The notes: a model not told the origin generated them from the letters alone. A DNA stretch of 64,000 nucleotides from Sequoia sempervirens (GCA_007258455.2 VDFB02193867.1:566831742-566895741); one strand, 5' to 3'. Shown: positions 1 through 11,879, counted from the first letter of the stretch. Made by a program: numbers and translations.

Positions 1-1
1 C

Positions 2-235
2 TTGAGGAGCTACACATTCTCTAGGAAGGAGACTATCCCTCAAAAGACAAAAGATGGTTTGAAGAGAGGAGCCAAGGTGGTAATGATCAAGATCAAAAAG
101 AATTTTACTTCCTTCCAAGTTTATGTAATCAGAAACAATGTGGTGGGTCAGGACACAAGATTTGTAACATGTCCAATTGAAAAATTCTCATCACTTAATA
201 AAAAAGTACATCAAAGTTCATTAGCCAGGCTGTAG
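2..235 (+). CDS. Unrecognised ORF end, cut by the window edge
   Basis: An open frame of 77 codons runs in from the left edge and stops at 233-235. The translated part is basic (several Lys/Arg pairs) and has no motif I recognise. It is followed by about 200 bp without coding signal and then by LTR A. It could be the end of a transposon or host gene exon, or a chance ORF; length and context do not decide. Confidence 0.25.
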   Translation: MRSYTFSRKETIPQKTKDGLKRGAKVVMIKIKKNFTSFQVYVIRNNVVGQDTRFVTCPIEKFSSLNKKVHQSSLARL

Positions 236-441
236 TGGAGATAGTTTGTAAAATTGTGTACAAATATTCTCATTCTTGTAAAATCAATCTTAGTAAATTT
301 TAGTGGAAAACATCTGTAAGCAACGAAGATGAGTGAAAAAGTGACCTGAGGAGACAACATATGCAAGTGAAAGTTACATTTTGATAGGAAAATGCAATTA
401 TGTTTCTATGTTCTTTAAAATTTATATTTGGCCTAGATTTA

Positions 442-1680
442 TGTACCATAGAAAAAAGGAAACTTGCTTGATTTGGGAATAATTGATGATAAATTGGACT
501 TAATGCGGGCTTGATTTAGTGTTGTGAGGCATTTTATGCATCCACACTAGATCTTGGACCCTTCCAAATTGAATAACATGCTTTTAACGATGTCTTATAA
601 AGGTGTTGTGAAGTCTTGTAATGGACTTTCATGGTTTTCTAGACTTAATGAACCTATTTTATCCCTAATTCAACATTATAAAATGTGTTTAATAAAATTA
701 TTGCATCAATCTAGAGGGCTTGTAAGATAAACTTGATGTTATTCTAGTGTTGTAATGTGTTTTACAAATTCACATTGCTTCTTGTGCCTTCCTAGGTTGT
801 GTGGACCTCATTTTAGTGTTGTAAAGTGTATTTAATCACACTTTCACATTGAATTATGTGTCCCAAGCCCTAATTGACCTTCATCTCATCATTAATAAGC
901 CAATATTACCCCATATTGTGCATCCCAAGGAAATATTTGATAAAATACCTAACAAAGTTGAAATTTAAACCTTATTTTCTTATCTCCTAGCATCCTAGCT
1001 ATCAAAATGGCCCCTATGGGACCCATTCGCCATCCATGATGAATCAGTCCCATCCAAGTGGGACCCATTTGCCATGGGTGGCTAATGAGTTCCATTTGGC
1101 CTATTTTTGACCTTTGAACAAGAAAAATTAAAATTTAAGTTTATTATTTTCACATGTTGGTCTTAGGGATCCAATTTATGGGATAATAAGGTGAATTTCC
1201 TATAAAATCAACTCTATAAACCCTAAATCATATTCATTCTTCATTATAAAAGGGGTTTGACCAAGGCAAACCCCCATGCCCAAACATTCAACATTCCTCT
1301 CTATTGTCTTGTGTGTTTGCAGATTTAGATATTTTGGAAGCTTGGAAATCATTAAGAATCAAGTTGTGAAGTTGTTTAGGTCTTCTCTTCATTGAACAAG
1401 TTAAAATATCAACAAAAACTCACTTTTAGACTTGAAAATTAGAGTTTTGGAAGCAGACACTTGTAGAAAGCCAAAGTGCAGACCGAAAGTTCTAGATTCC
1501 ACCTTTGAATATTCAAAAATTCAAAAGTGGAGTCATTCACCATGGGTGGCGAATGAGTCCCACTTCCAGGTTAGCTTTTTGTTTTTCATCAAGTCTTGTT
1601 GCAATTTGCATTCATTTCTAGGTGTTATTGCATTACACAATGTGTTTTCAAACAATTTGCATTTCAATAGTTTTGCATAC
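442..1680 (+). repeat. LTR A, oldest copy of the palindrome-bearing LTR family, interrupted
   Basis: Starts TGTACCATAG, matching the start of the R1 LTR (TGTGCCATAG at 23154, minus) and solo LTR B. It is an inverted copy of 2815-3851: the segment around 1018-1260 (palindromes, then a stretch ending in a GGGTTTGACCAAGG motif) pairs with 3282-2820 read on the other strand. It is broken at 1680 by insertion of R1. Sequence just right of R1 (from 23160, with a TTGCATCCAAATCATT stretch) resembles the part of the LTR that should follow, so A probably resumes there. Whether A is solo or part of an element is not visible. Confidence 0.6.
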
Positions 1681-2075
1681 TTAATTGAACCGTTAATTTT
1701 TTGGCTCCTATGGGCTCCTCTTGCTCTTCTAGGGTTTTTCACCTAAAAGGAGAGATAGGTGAACAAATGCTAATGGTTCATTCAAATTATGTTATGTGCA
1801 ATGTTTTCTAACCTAAATAAAGTTAACTAAATGCAATTGACTAATCTAAATGCATGAAGATGAATGCAAAAGTGAAATTAAAGCTATGTGTGAAAACACA
1901 CTATGATATGCAAACAATGAAGTAAATGAAGAAAATATGCATAACAAAAGGAAATGAGTTAAATTAGAGTGCACTTGGGTGAAGTGTGATGAATTTTGAA
2001 TGTTGTGGATGCTAGCTAAAATCACTAATTTTTCACAGTGGGACTCATTCACCGAAGGTGGCGAATCAATCCTCT

Positions 2076-3851
2076 TGGAACATATATTTTTGGCACCTAC
2101 ATGCTTTCTATCATTCCTAGGGTTTTCACCTAGAAGGAGAAAGGTGGGCCAAAAATGCTTATATTGTCATTAGAAGAAATGGAAAGAGGGATATGAAGTG
2201 TGTGTGTGGATTTTTTTAAATGCTGGAAACTTAATGAAAATGCAGATCAAGGAATGTATTCTAACCTAATGCAAAAGTTCTAGAAAACACAATGTGTATT
2301 CAAACTATTTGACTAGGAATGTAAACAAACTATAACAAAAAATAACCCAATTGAAGATATGAACTTGGAAGCTAGAAAGGATGGAATGAGGCTATAAATA
2401 CTTATAGAAGACACCAAAAATTCTCACTAGGACTAATTCAGCATGCATGGCGAATGAGTCCTATTTTTGCTAGAAAGTGTCAGAACTAGTTTCAGAGAAT
2501 TGGGTAACAAAATAAATAGAAATCACTATTCAAGCCTAGAAATGGGACTGATTCACCATCAATGGTGAATGAGTCCTCTTCTAGAAAAAAAATAATTTTG
2601 GATAGGATTTTGTGGCTTAGGATCTGCAATTCTGTTTCTGAAGATTCCCTAGACCTGAATATGTAGAAATCAACTTGTAGACTCTCTCCAAGCTTAAAAT
2701 AGGGCTTGACATACCTTGAATGACTTTGATGATATGAGCACACCTTTTCTCACCTTCTCATTTGATAAATTTTCATACACAAACACATGCAAAGGGGAAA
2801 AAGTGTTGAAGGTTAAGATATAGGGGTTTGCCTTGGTCAAACCCCTTTTAGGTAATTAAACCAAATGATGAAATAAATTAATGAAACATGCAACAATGGA
2901 GATGATTTGATCTTGAAATTCTGTAGCAATGGAGGAAGATTTATCCCTTGAATGTCCTTAGAAGCTTACTTGATGAATTGCAATGTAAAAACCCTAAGAT
3001 GTTTAACTTGAGATGAAAGATTGATGGATGCACAATGAAGCATGGATGTGAATTAAGTTAATGGATGTAAAAATTAGTTTATAGATGTGATTTTATAGGA
3101 AATTCACCTATTTTACTCATTAATACCTCATCATAGGCCAACATGAAGCAAAATTAAACTCAAATTTCACTTTTTTTTCTACTCAAAGGACAAAGAGGGG
3201 CCAAATGGGACTCATTTGCCACACATGGTGAATGGATCCCACCTGGATGGGAATGATTCTCCATACATGGAGAATGGGTCCCATAGGGGCTATTTTGATA
3301 GGTCAAATGCCAAGGAATAAGGAAATAAGGTCTAAAATGCAACCTTGTTGGGTATTTGATTAATTTGAACCTTGAGATCCACAATATGGGTTATTAGGGG
3401 CCTATGAGTGATGATGTAAATATAAAATAGGGATTGGGACACAAAAATCAATATGAAAGTGTGATTAAATACACTTTACAACACTAAAATGAGGTTCACA
3501 TAGCCTAGGAATGCAAAAGAACTAATGTGAATGTGCAAGACACATTACAACACTAGTTTATCATTAAGTTTAAGTAAAGAACCTTCTAGATTGATGTAAT
3601 AATGTTATTAAACAAATTTTATAATGTTGAATTAGGGAGAAATAAGTTCATTAAGTCTAGAAAATTGTGAAAGTCCTTTACAAGACTTTACAACACCTTT
3701 ACAAGACATTGTTAAATGCATATTAAGGGTCCAAGACCTAGTGTGGATGCATAAAATGCCTCTCATCAACTAAATCAAGGCCTAATCAAGTCCATTTTAT
3801 CATGAATTAATCCCATGTCAAGCAAAGGGTACTTTTTCCTATGACACACAA
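2076..3851 (-). mobile_element. Solo LTR B inside the R1 3' LTR
   Basis: About 1.78 kb of LTR sequence, related to A, C and D, interrupts LTR C. Left flank CCTCT (2071-2075) and right flank CCTCC (3852-3856) look like a 5-bp target duplication with one change. LTR D has the uninterrupted site with a single CCTCT at 9802-9806, followed by TAGTGAAC as at the right flank of B. No internal region or second LTR is attached, so it is best read as a solo LTR left by LTR-LTR recombination. It holds four palindromes (2429, 2544, 3207, 3249). The exact terminal base at 3848-3851 is uncertain. Confidence 0.65.
2544..2577. repeat. 34-bp palindrome copy in solo LTR B
   Basis: Arms GGGACTGATTCACC and GGTGAATGAGTCCT flank a 6-bp centre. 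The arms pair at 12 of 14 positions as Watson-Crick pairs, with the G/T and C/G positions as exceptions. See the entry at 10559 for the full list of copies. Confidence 0.85.
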
Positions 3852-4291
3852 CCTCCTAGTGAAAAACTATCAGGAACAAGTTTCTGTCTATCGGGATCCA
3901 AAATCTGACAAAATTTAGATTTTTAGTCCTAAGGTGGGACTCATTTAGCACAGGTGGTGAATTAGTCCTCTCCCAAATTTATGAAAAACTAGGAGACAAC
4001 TCTACAACACCAGATTAGGAATCACTACTTGCTGGGTTGTTGAAGTCAATTCTATAGGAAATGGACAAAAAACCTTCTCCAAGCTTGAAATAGACTTCAA
4101 TTGACTTGAAGCACCTAGTTGACCTATAAACCAATCTTCAACACCAAAAATCTTGTTAAATCTAGACACAAAAGGCTACAAACAAACATGCAATAGGGGG
4201 AAAATGGTTTAGGGTTAGTGAATAGGAGTTTCCCTTGGTCAAACCCAACTTTTGGTAATCTAACCCTTAATGAAACAATGAAATGCAAGAG

Positions 4292-5087
4292 GGTATGTGC
4301 ATAATCATCATGGAAAAAAAAGGCCCTTAAGTGGCAAAAAATTTAGAAAAATCAGAGTTAGGCAAGTTGACATAAAAATTTGAATGAGTTATCTATATTA
4401 TTTCAAAAATATGTAAGAATATAATCTGTATCAAATTGAATTTAGTTTCTAAACTACTAGGTGTGTTTAAAAAAATAAAAAATCTATTTGGTGAAAATTT
4501 GAAATTTCAATGCAGTGGTACTTAAATTTCAAGGAAAAATAAGAAGTAGGTGTCTGTCTGACCACCCTAACCATGGTAAAATGATAATATGTTTTATAAG
4601 ATTTTAGATATAAGTAGAGGACTCATGCCTCGATGTGATGCATATTTTTTTGAATTTTTTTCCAAGTACTATAGTTAATTATGATTTTCTTATTACAACT
4701 TCAAAAAAAAAAAAAAAACACTTGTATGTCTGACCACCTTAACTTGATCAAAACTTCATGAAATTAAATTTTTATTTTTTTAATATTATAGTATGCAAAG
4801 CATAGAATGTGACACATGTTTTGGATTCAAAAAATGTGATACCGTTTGAAAGCTATAGATGTTTTTCAATCAACCTATCAATTAGGACTTTAGTCATAAT
4901 TTGAATAGAAAATGAATAATAATTACTTATTAAATTCAAATTAAAATATAATTTATATCGATGGAAAGCTGAGAATCTCCTTTAAAAACCCTTTTCATTT
5001 CATTAATTATTTTGGGTAAAAAAATAGTCATCGGCCACATACCCATCATATTGCCACTTTTTGGCCCATCATGATCCTGCACATACC
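4292..5087. mobile_element. 796-bp MITE-like TIR element with 6-bp target duplication
   Basis: The left end starts GGTATGTGCATAATC and the right end, read on the other strand, GGTATGTGCAGGATC. The terminal inverted repeats match at 19 of 22 positions. CAAGAG flanks both ends (4286-4291 and 5088-5093), and the homologous unoccupied site in LTR D reads CAATAG once (10237-10242). The interior is AT-rich and has no ORF with recognisable domains. It includes two similar stretches reading GTCTGTCTGACCACC and GTATGTCTGACCACC. Superfamily is not assigned: 6-bp duplications do not fit hAT (8), Mutator (9) or PIF/Harbinger (3). Confidence 0.75.
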
Positions 5088-5877
5088 CAAGAGAAAGATA
5101 AACTAATAACATGTAAAATTTTGCTATCAAATTATCAAACCCTTGATGATGCAAGTATGAAGTAATGTCAATAGTTGCTTCAAAGTGCTTGAAAAAATGT
5201 TGTAAAATGCTTGAATGCTTGAATGAATAGGTGAATAAGTGAACTTGATGGATGTGGGGGGGGAGTGTTGAAATGAGGTGAAAATCACTTATTTATATAG
5301 ACTTGTGTCTTAGTTACCCATTCATACCCCATCATAGGCCAACATCAAGTGTTTTTGAATAAAATCCTGAAAAGAAATTTAAAGTATTTTGAATTTGGAG
5401 CCAAGGGGGACCCATTCACCACCCATGGTGAATTGGTCTCACCTAGGACTTGAAAATGTGTGTCGGGAAATATGTTGTAGTTAATGTTGTTTGTTGGGAT
5501 AATACTAAAAAATACACTTAATTAAGCATATGAGAGAATAAAGGGGTCAGATAAAGCATGAAAAAGGGATAAATAGTGAAGATGTGCCTAGAAAAGTGTG
5601 AAAGCTTGTTACAAGACTTTACAACACTTTAAAATAGGACTTGCTGATGAATAAAAAGGTGATTTTTAGGTTAATTCTAATTAATAAATTCTAGAATAAT
5701 GTAGAAATGTCTTACAACTCTTCACAACACCTTCACAAGACATAGTTATTTGAATTTTAGTACATAATATGCATGTTCAAGTCATGTTACAACATAAAAT
5801 TAGAGAAAAATAGACAAACACCATGAAACAAGACCTAAAAGGCCATGAAAATGACAAGGGGCCATTTTTATATGACA

Positions 5878-5892
5878 AATTTAGCCCCCACT
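5878..5892 (-). promoter_or_regulatory. R1 polypurine tract
   Basis: On the minus strand GTGGGGGCTAAATT sits directly before the LTR start TGTCATAT at 5877. This is where second-strand priming of an LTR retrotransposon is expected, and it fixes the orientation of R1 as minus. Confidence 0.6.
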
Positions 5893-7073
5893 TTAGTGAG
5901 AGGATGAACTTTCTTCAAAATCACACTAAAGTAGCCATGAACATCGAGAGGAAGGTTCAAATGTACTTACATTAGCAAGATGGAATACAACAATCAAAAG
6001 GGATGATCAAGTCCCCAGGATGAAGATCCCATGGCAAACTAGACATAAGAACAAAGGACCACACAAGTGTTGAGATGAATTGGATGAAGCTTCGATCGTC
6101 AATCCAACTAGTTGTGGATTAGATCTAGGTTGATTGTTTGAAAAGGAGAATGTGTACTCACTTTGGGGCCACATAACTATTTGTTCATGGGGTGAGAAAT
6201 CCCAAAAGGTAAGATACATACGCTAGTTGGTATGCACTCACAAAAAAAAAAGTGGCTATGGGGAAAAGTCGTGCCGCTAGGTGGGATTCCCGCTCAACCA
6301 TATTAAAGTTATACCTATTGATAACTTTAACAAGGTGCCACAAAAAAAATTTCATGAAAAAAAATAAATGTACCATGTGCATGCAAGTTGCATTATGCAA
6401 GGTGGCAAAAAGTGCAAAGTAAAAAAATCTAAAGTGTAAAAGTGTCAAAATGTTAAGTGTTCGAAGGAGTCTTGTTTAGTTCATGCAAGGTCAATCACTT
6501 AGGGAACATTGTTTCTAAAGTCTCCAAGAGAGGACCAATCAAAGAATAATATATTCACAACTTAGGGGATGTAGTGCATCACATCAGGCCCCCAACAGGA
6601 ATGTAATACGCTGAGATAGATCACAATTATGAAGGACATCACACCCAATGTCATCCACAAAGTGAAAAACACATCATATAAATGACAAGGCTACACTAGG
6701 AACCAAGAATGCAAGTGAATTAATGGTAATGTAATCCCCCCACTTTAAAGGAGTTTCTACACATTTTTCTATGAGCAATTACTTTAAAGTAGAGAAGAAA
6801 AGAGAAAACAAGACATGAGAGCCAACCTAGATAGCCCTATGCCAAGTCATATGTTTCGAAGTTAGGTTGCATCATGTCAAGGAAAAATGAAAAACAAAGA
6901 AAGGGTGTTTCCCCAAGAAAAGAGCACACCAAACACATAAGGGATCTATGGATTTGGGGTTAGTATGTTCATTGCTGCAATCTCTTTATTAAAGAGCTCG
7001 AAACTATAATCATTCTAAAAAGCACATAGAACTGGAAGAATTACAAAGAGAGAGTGAAAACAAAGGAAAAATA
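5893..7073 (-). other. R1 interior, no recognisable gene
   Basis: About 1.2 kb of AT-rich sequence without a coding signal I can support. It contains a short perfect hairpin at about 6303-6328 (arms AAAGTTAT and ATAACTTT). The ORFs that overlap it have no motif. Confidence 0.5.
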
Positions 7074-7640
7074 AAGTCTATTTTGGGTCAACATGGAAGA
7101 GACATTGCAATCTCAATGCCTTGGATCATCCCCAAAAGGAAAACACAAGAAATAAAATGAAAGGGTGAAAGAAAATGAAAAATATTTTGGGTCAACATGA
7201 AGGAGACATTTTGGTCTCGATGCCTTGCATCATCCCCAAAAGGAAAACACAAAACAAAAGAGAAAGAGACATACCTAGGGTGTCTCTATGCTTTGCATCA
7301 TCCCCAAAAGGAAAACACAAAACAAAAAGGGAAAAAGAAAGGGACCTTTTGTGTCAACATGGAGGAGACATAGGATGTCTCTATGCTTTGCATCATCCCC
7401 ACAATGAGAACACGAGACAAAAAGGAAAAAAAAAGAGGAACTTTTGGGTCAACATGGAAGAGACATAGGGCATCTCTACACTTTGGCTCATCTCCAAAAG
7501 GAGAAGAAAAAACAAAAAGGAAAAAGGAAAAGGACCTTTTGGGTCAACATGGAAGAGACATAGGGCATCTCTATGCTTTGCGTCATCCCCAAAAGGAGAA
7601 CACAAAAAAATAAGCGAAAAAGACAATGCACGGCGAATAG
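7074..7640. repeat. Tandem array, about 94-bp unit, in the R1 interior
   Basis: About six diverged copies of a unit that contains TTTTGGGTCAACATGG, then AGAGACAT, a CTCTATGCTTTG-like stretch, CATCATCCCCAAAAGG, and an A/G-rich spacer of varying length. The purine-rich plus strand gives several overlapping spurious ORFs with repeated Lys/Arg. Copy boundaries drift through indels in the spacer. Confidence 0.8.
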
Positions 7641-7979
7641 AGGAATAGAGGTACAAATAGAAGAAGTATACAAAGAGAGAAAAAACATCAAATTCATGCT
7701 ACGGGGGAAACACAATATGCACATGAAAATGAAAAAAGGACAAAGGGACAAGAAATTCGAATGTAAGTCAACCATTAACTAATTTATTGGTCTCTCAGTC
7801 TTAAATAGATAAGAAGAAAAGGAATAACATACTTAAGAGACAAAGACAAGTGCATTACAAGGACAAGGCTAACAACGTCTTGCCATCCAAAAAGTATAAA
7901 GGAAAGAATGAGCCAAGGTGGGTGATGTGAAAGGATCATGCAATAGTGAGAATAAGGAATTCTACAACTATGGAATGAT

Positions 7980-8988
7980 GATGGGATTTGGTTGCTTTAA
8001 GGTATGACAGGGAAAGAATCAGTATCAGTGAAGTGATACTTATCCAGTATTTCCTTCAATGTCTAACATTCTTCAGTGCAATGTCCAAGGATGCGATGAT
8101 ATTTTCAAAATGGTATGTTAGATTCTTTCAGATGAATAACCAACCTATTCATAGGTGGTAAAAGTATAAGACCTTTTTTTAAGAGCAGTTTAAGTCTCCT
8201 TTCACATTTAGGTGGAGGATATGTGGTAAAATTTATTTTCTTGAGTTTGTAAGGTCATTTTTTCTTACTAGATTCACCTTGGTTATGAGTAGGAGGAAGA
8301 GGACCCATAGGGATCCTAACATCCTTTTCATTAGGAGCTAATGGTTGTTCATGTGGAAGGAGAATGTTTAAGTTAGGAGGAGCATCTAAGATCACTATAC
8401 CAGCATCCCGAAGTCTCCTACGTTGAAGAGGATGTCTATCAAGATGAGAAGGATCTTGATATCCTAGTCCTATTGTGTGTGCTTTAGTTGATTGTTGTTC
8501 AAAAAGTTGATGGATGTCATGAACTCATGTTTTGTGTCACAACATTGTTTACTTTAGATAGTGAATCCTTTACCATATGTTTCTTCAAGGTTGATAGGAG
8601 TGTTTGTAACTTTGTGATCGTAAAAGGGTTGTGAATGTGATTGGTGAGAGGAACTAGGTCCACTTGAGGGAGGAACCTTTGGTCCTATATTGACTTCAGG
8701 ATGTAAGTATGCAAAGTGATCAAGAGGTGCAACAGTGGGAAGGTCTTATGACCTCATGGAGGGATAAAAGGCTACATTTGCTTCTAGGTTACCAAGGAAA
8801 TCATTGTCAAACATGTTCATGCTAGCATCATCTTCTCCAATGATGTCTACTTCATGTGGAGGACAATCATGAGGAGTTGAAGGAGCATGAGGTTGTTCAA
8901 GGTCATTAGGGTCACAACCAAAGGCACAATTGGACATGTCTACCAATGATTTTAATGAATTACAAAACTTATTGAAAGAAAATTCCAT
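7980..8988 (-). pseudogene. Degenerate unidentified ORF of R1
   Basis: An 80-codon open stretch from 8988 to 8746 (acidic, Pro/His-rich in the middle) begins about 425 bp inside the 5' LTR, where an LTR element would start its first gene. The same frame continues past a stop with coding-like composition (Pro/Ser/His-rich) to about 8570, and then decays. It has no Gag, zinc-knuckle or pol motif. A remnant of a non-autonomous element's own ORF is the likeliest reading; chance is possible. Confidence 0.35.
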
Positions 8989-9412
8989 GATGCAAATAAA
9001 CTAAGATGCAATAAATGAGGAAAAATAAAATGCGAAAACAAGAAATAGTAATGCAAAAAATGCTAAAAAGGTGCCAAAAATGTTGTGGAAAAAGTGTAGA
9101 GGGACTGATTCGCCTTGGGTGGTGAATGAGTCCCAGGATGATATTTTTGTGTGTTTTTCAGAAATTTTATGATGGTTTTAATGCTCTACAGAATGAAATA
9201 AAAGATGTAGAATGCATATTTTTATTTTTTTCAATGAGATGCAATGCAAAAAAATTAAATCTAAATGAAGATTTGACTAATGCAAGATAAAAAGTCCTAG
9301 AATGCAAAAACAAAACAATGTACTAATTTAATGTTAATGCAAATGTAAACTAGGATGCAATAGGTGAATGAAATTAGAAATGAAAAGTGCTCAAAAGTTG
9401 GGTTAACCAAAA

Positions 9413-10660
9413 TGAACCGTTGATTTTTGGCTCCTATGGGCTACTCTTGCTCTTCTAGGGTTTTTCACCTAAAAGGAGAGAGATAGGAGCAAAAATGCTA
9501 ATGGTTCATTCAAATTATGTTATGTGAAATGTTGTCTAACCTACATGAAGTTAAATAAATGAAATTGACTGATCTAAATGAATGAATTTGAATGCAAAAG
9601 TGAAATTAAATATATGTTTGAAAACACATTCTGATATGCAAACAATGAATTAAATGAAGAAAATATGCAAAAAAGAAGGGAATGAGTTAAATCAGAGTGC
9701 ACCTAGGTGAAGTATGATGAATTTGGAATGTTGTGGATGCTAGCTGAAATCACTAATTTTTCATAGTGGAACTCATTTGCCCAAGGTGGCGAATCAGTCT
9801 TCCTCTTAGTGAACAACTGTCAGGAACAAGTTTCTATCTGTTGTGATCCAGAATATGACAAAATTCAGATTTTTAGTCCTAAGGTGGGACTCATTTGCCA
9901 CAGGTGGCGAATAATTCCTCTCCCAAATTTTTGAAAAATTAGGAGACAACTCTGCAACACCAGATCTAGGAATCACTGCTTGTTGGGTTGTCAATGCCAA
10001 TTCTACAGGAAACAGATACAAAACCTTCTCCAAGCTTGAAATAGACTTGAGTTGACTTGAAGCACCTAGTTAACTTGTAAACTAATCTTCAACACCAAAA
10101 TTTTTGTTAAATTTGAACACAAAAGGCTACAAACAAATATGCAATAGGGGAAAAATGGTTTAGGATTAGTGAATAGGGGGTTGCCTTGGTCATACCCCAC
10201 TTTTGCTAATCAAACCCTTAATGAAACAATGAAATGCAATAGAAAGATAAATTAATAACATGTAATTGTTATCAATTTACCAAACCCTTGATGATGCAAG
10301 TTTGAAGTAATGTCAATGGCTACTTCAAAGTGCTTGAATAGTGCTTGAAAAGATGTTGTAAAATGCTTGAATCCTTGAATGAATAGGTGAATAAGTGAAC
10401 TTGATGAATGTGGGGAGGGGTTAAATGAGGTGAAAATCACATATTTATACATACGTGTGCCTTAGTTACTTGTTCATATCTCATCACAGTCTGACATCAA
10501 GTGTTTTTGAATAAAATTTTGAAAGGAAAATTAAAATATTTTGAATTTGGGGCCAAGGGGGACTCATTCGCCACCCATGGTGAATGGGTCCCACCTAGCA
10601 CATGAAAATGTGTGTCGAGAAATATGTTGTATTTAATGTTGTTTGTCGAAATAATAATAA
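9413..10660 (-). repeat. R1 5' LTR (LTR D), 3' part
   Basis: This part of LTR D matches 1686-2075, 3852-4291 and 5094-5510 in order. It carries palindromes at 9767, 9886 and 10559. It is cut at 10660 by R2 and resumes at 22783. It is the uninterrupted reference for both insertions in LTR C. The bases inward of 9413 on the minus strand (TTTTGGTTAACCC) do not match a primer-binding site I know. Confidence 0.75.
10559..10592. repeat. 34-bp LTR palindrome, canonical copy (14 copies in the window)
   Basis: The consensus arms are GGGACTCATTCRCC and GGYGAATGAGTCCC around a 6-bp centre that often holds CCATGG. Copies that I can see: 1018-1051, 1060-1093, 1529-1561, 2040-2072, 2429-2462, 2544-2577, 3207-3240, 3249-3282, 3936-3969, 5407-5440, 9101-9134, 9767-9800, 9886-9919, 10559-10592. 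Nearly all are 33-34 bp. Thirteen lie in LTRs A, B, C and D; 9101 is in the R1 interior just past the LTR. None were seen outside 1-10.6 kb. Each arm includes TGAGTC, half of a GCN4-type bZIP site. Confidence 0.9.
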
Positions 10661-11609
10661 TGTGGTTGCTGAAATCTGCAAATGGTTAGTTTGAAATAAA
10701 GAAACATTTCAACATCCCTATGGAATAATAAGCCATGTTAATCATGCCATAAATAAAACAATGGAAACCAAATAAAAGCATATAAAAACATGACATTAAT
10801 CCTATCCCATAGTGGATTGGTGCTTCTATGGAAAGAAGCCCTTTCCCAATAGTTGATTGATAAGCTAGTGATGAAATTGCTATGGATATGGAGATGATAA
10901 ATGGACAAGATCAGTTCTCAAAGAGAATGACCTTGCATCAAGTTGTGGAGATGATGGAGTTGTGGAGGATTTGCTCAAAGATGAAGCTTCTATTTAAGGA
11001 TTTTCAAAATGCTAAGTGTTGAAGAGAGACCAATGTGGGATTAAGATTGAACCAATGAAAGGACACTTGTCATCATGTGATAGGCCAATGGATGTGCAAG
11101 ATTAGGGAAATGTGCCCATGAGAGGGAGAATTTGAATTCAAATTTGAGAGTAAATGCTAAGTGGGGGACAAGAAAATGAGCAATAAATGCAATGTTGGAG
11201 GAACAAATCAACTTGCCTTTAAATTCAAAGTTGAGGGAATATTCCCCATAAATGCCATGTTGATGGAAAATCTTGGATTTAATAAATCAATAAATTGATT
11301 TATATGTGCAAATGTCTAAATCTAGAGAATGCAAGTGGGTGAGATTAGCTGTAGATCAACATTAATTAGCTAGGATGATGATTAGGATGAGTTTGACCTC
11401 TTTGACTTAGATATTTGATTTATTTAAATCAAGAAGGATGGAATATGCATTATGATGGATGTTTGATTTATTTGATTAAAAAGGTTGATGATAAGATCAA
11501 GTTTGATTTATTTGATTTAAGCTGATGACTTTAGGAGATTGACAAATAAACTTGATTTATTTATTTGATGAGTGAATGTGATGCATAATGTCAATTTGAT
11601 GTGTCTACA
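10661..11609 (-). repeat. R2 3' LTR
   Basis: 949 bp. Homologous to 21840-22777 along its whole length; the main difference is an 11-bp segment near 11050 that is absent from the other copy. Related to the R3 LTR at 36480-37480 but much closer to its partner. Confidence 0.9.
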
Positions 11610-11620
11610 TTTTGCCCCTA
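11610..11620 (-). promoter_or_regulatory. R2 polypurine tract
   Basis: Minus-strand TAGGGGCAAAA directly precedes the LTR end TGTAGACA. R3 has the equivalent AGGGGAAAAA at 37481-37490. Confidence 0.7.
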
Positions 11621-11742
11621 TTTGAAGTAATGTACTTGTTGCATTGGTTCAAAGAATAAACTTTCTGCAATTGAAATAAAAAAAATTCTGATTTTTTGGA
11701 TGCCCCAGCGGAAAGAAGTACACTGGTACATTGCCCCCTGGA

Positions 11743-11780
11743 GAGATTGAGCGAAAAGATTTGATTTGAGGGTCGATCTC
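11743..11780. repeat. Conserved stem-loop next to the R2 3' LTR
   Basis: Arms GAGATTGA (11743-11750) and TCGATCTC (11773-11780) around a 22-bp loop. In R3 the equivalent arms are perfect: GAGATCGA (37613-37620) and TCGATCTC (37643-37650). The loop is nearly identical in both copies, while sequence on either side varies more. Confidence 0.55.
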
Positions 11781-11879
11781 GTGATAAAGAGGTTTAGAAT
11801 GGGTGGTTATGGGCGATGATGCAAATGAGAGGATTTTAAGATGCTTAGAATAACAAATCTATATTATTTTAAACAACTT

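Larger units (their letters stand above)
1686..5877 (-). repeat. R1 3' LTR (LTR C), split by solo LTR B and a TIR element
   Basis: Read on the minus strand it runs from 5877 (TGTCATAT) to 1686 (GGTTCA end). Segments 5094-5877, 3852-4291 and 1686-2075 align one after another with the R1 5' LTR (22783-23154, 10239-10660, 9806-10236, 9413-9801). The two gaps are the TIR element at 4292-5087 and solo LTR B at 2076-3851. It carries palindromes at 2040, 3936 and 5407, each at the position homologous to a palindrome in the 5' LTR. Confidence 0.75.

Noticed and set aside
7175..7782. Overlapping ORFs on both strands in the 7-kb array
   Set aside because: By-products of the purine-rich tandem repeat; they follow the repeat unit and have no domain.
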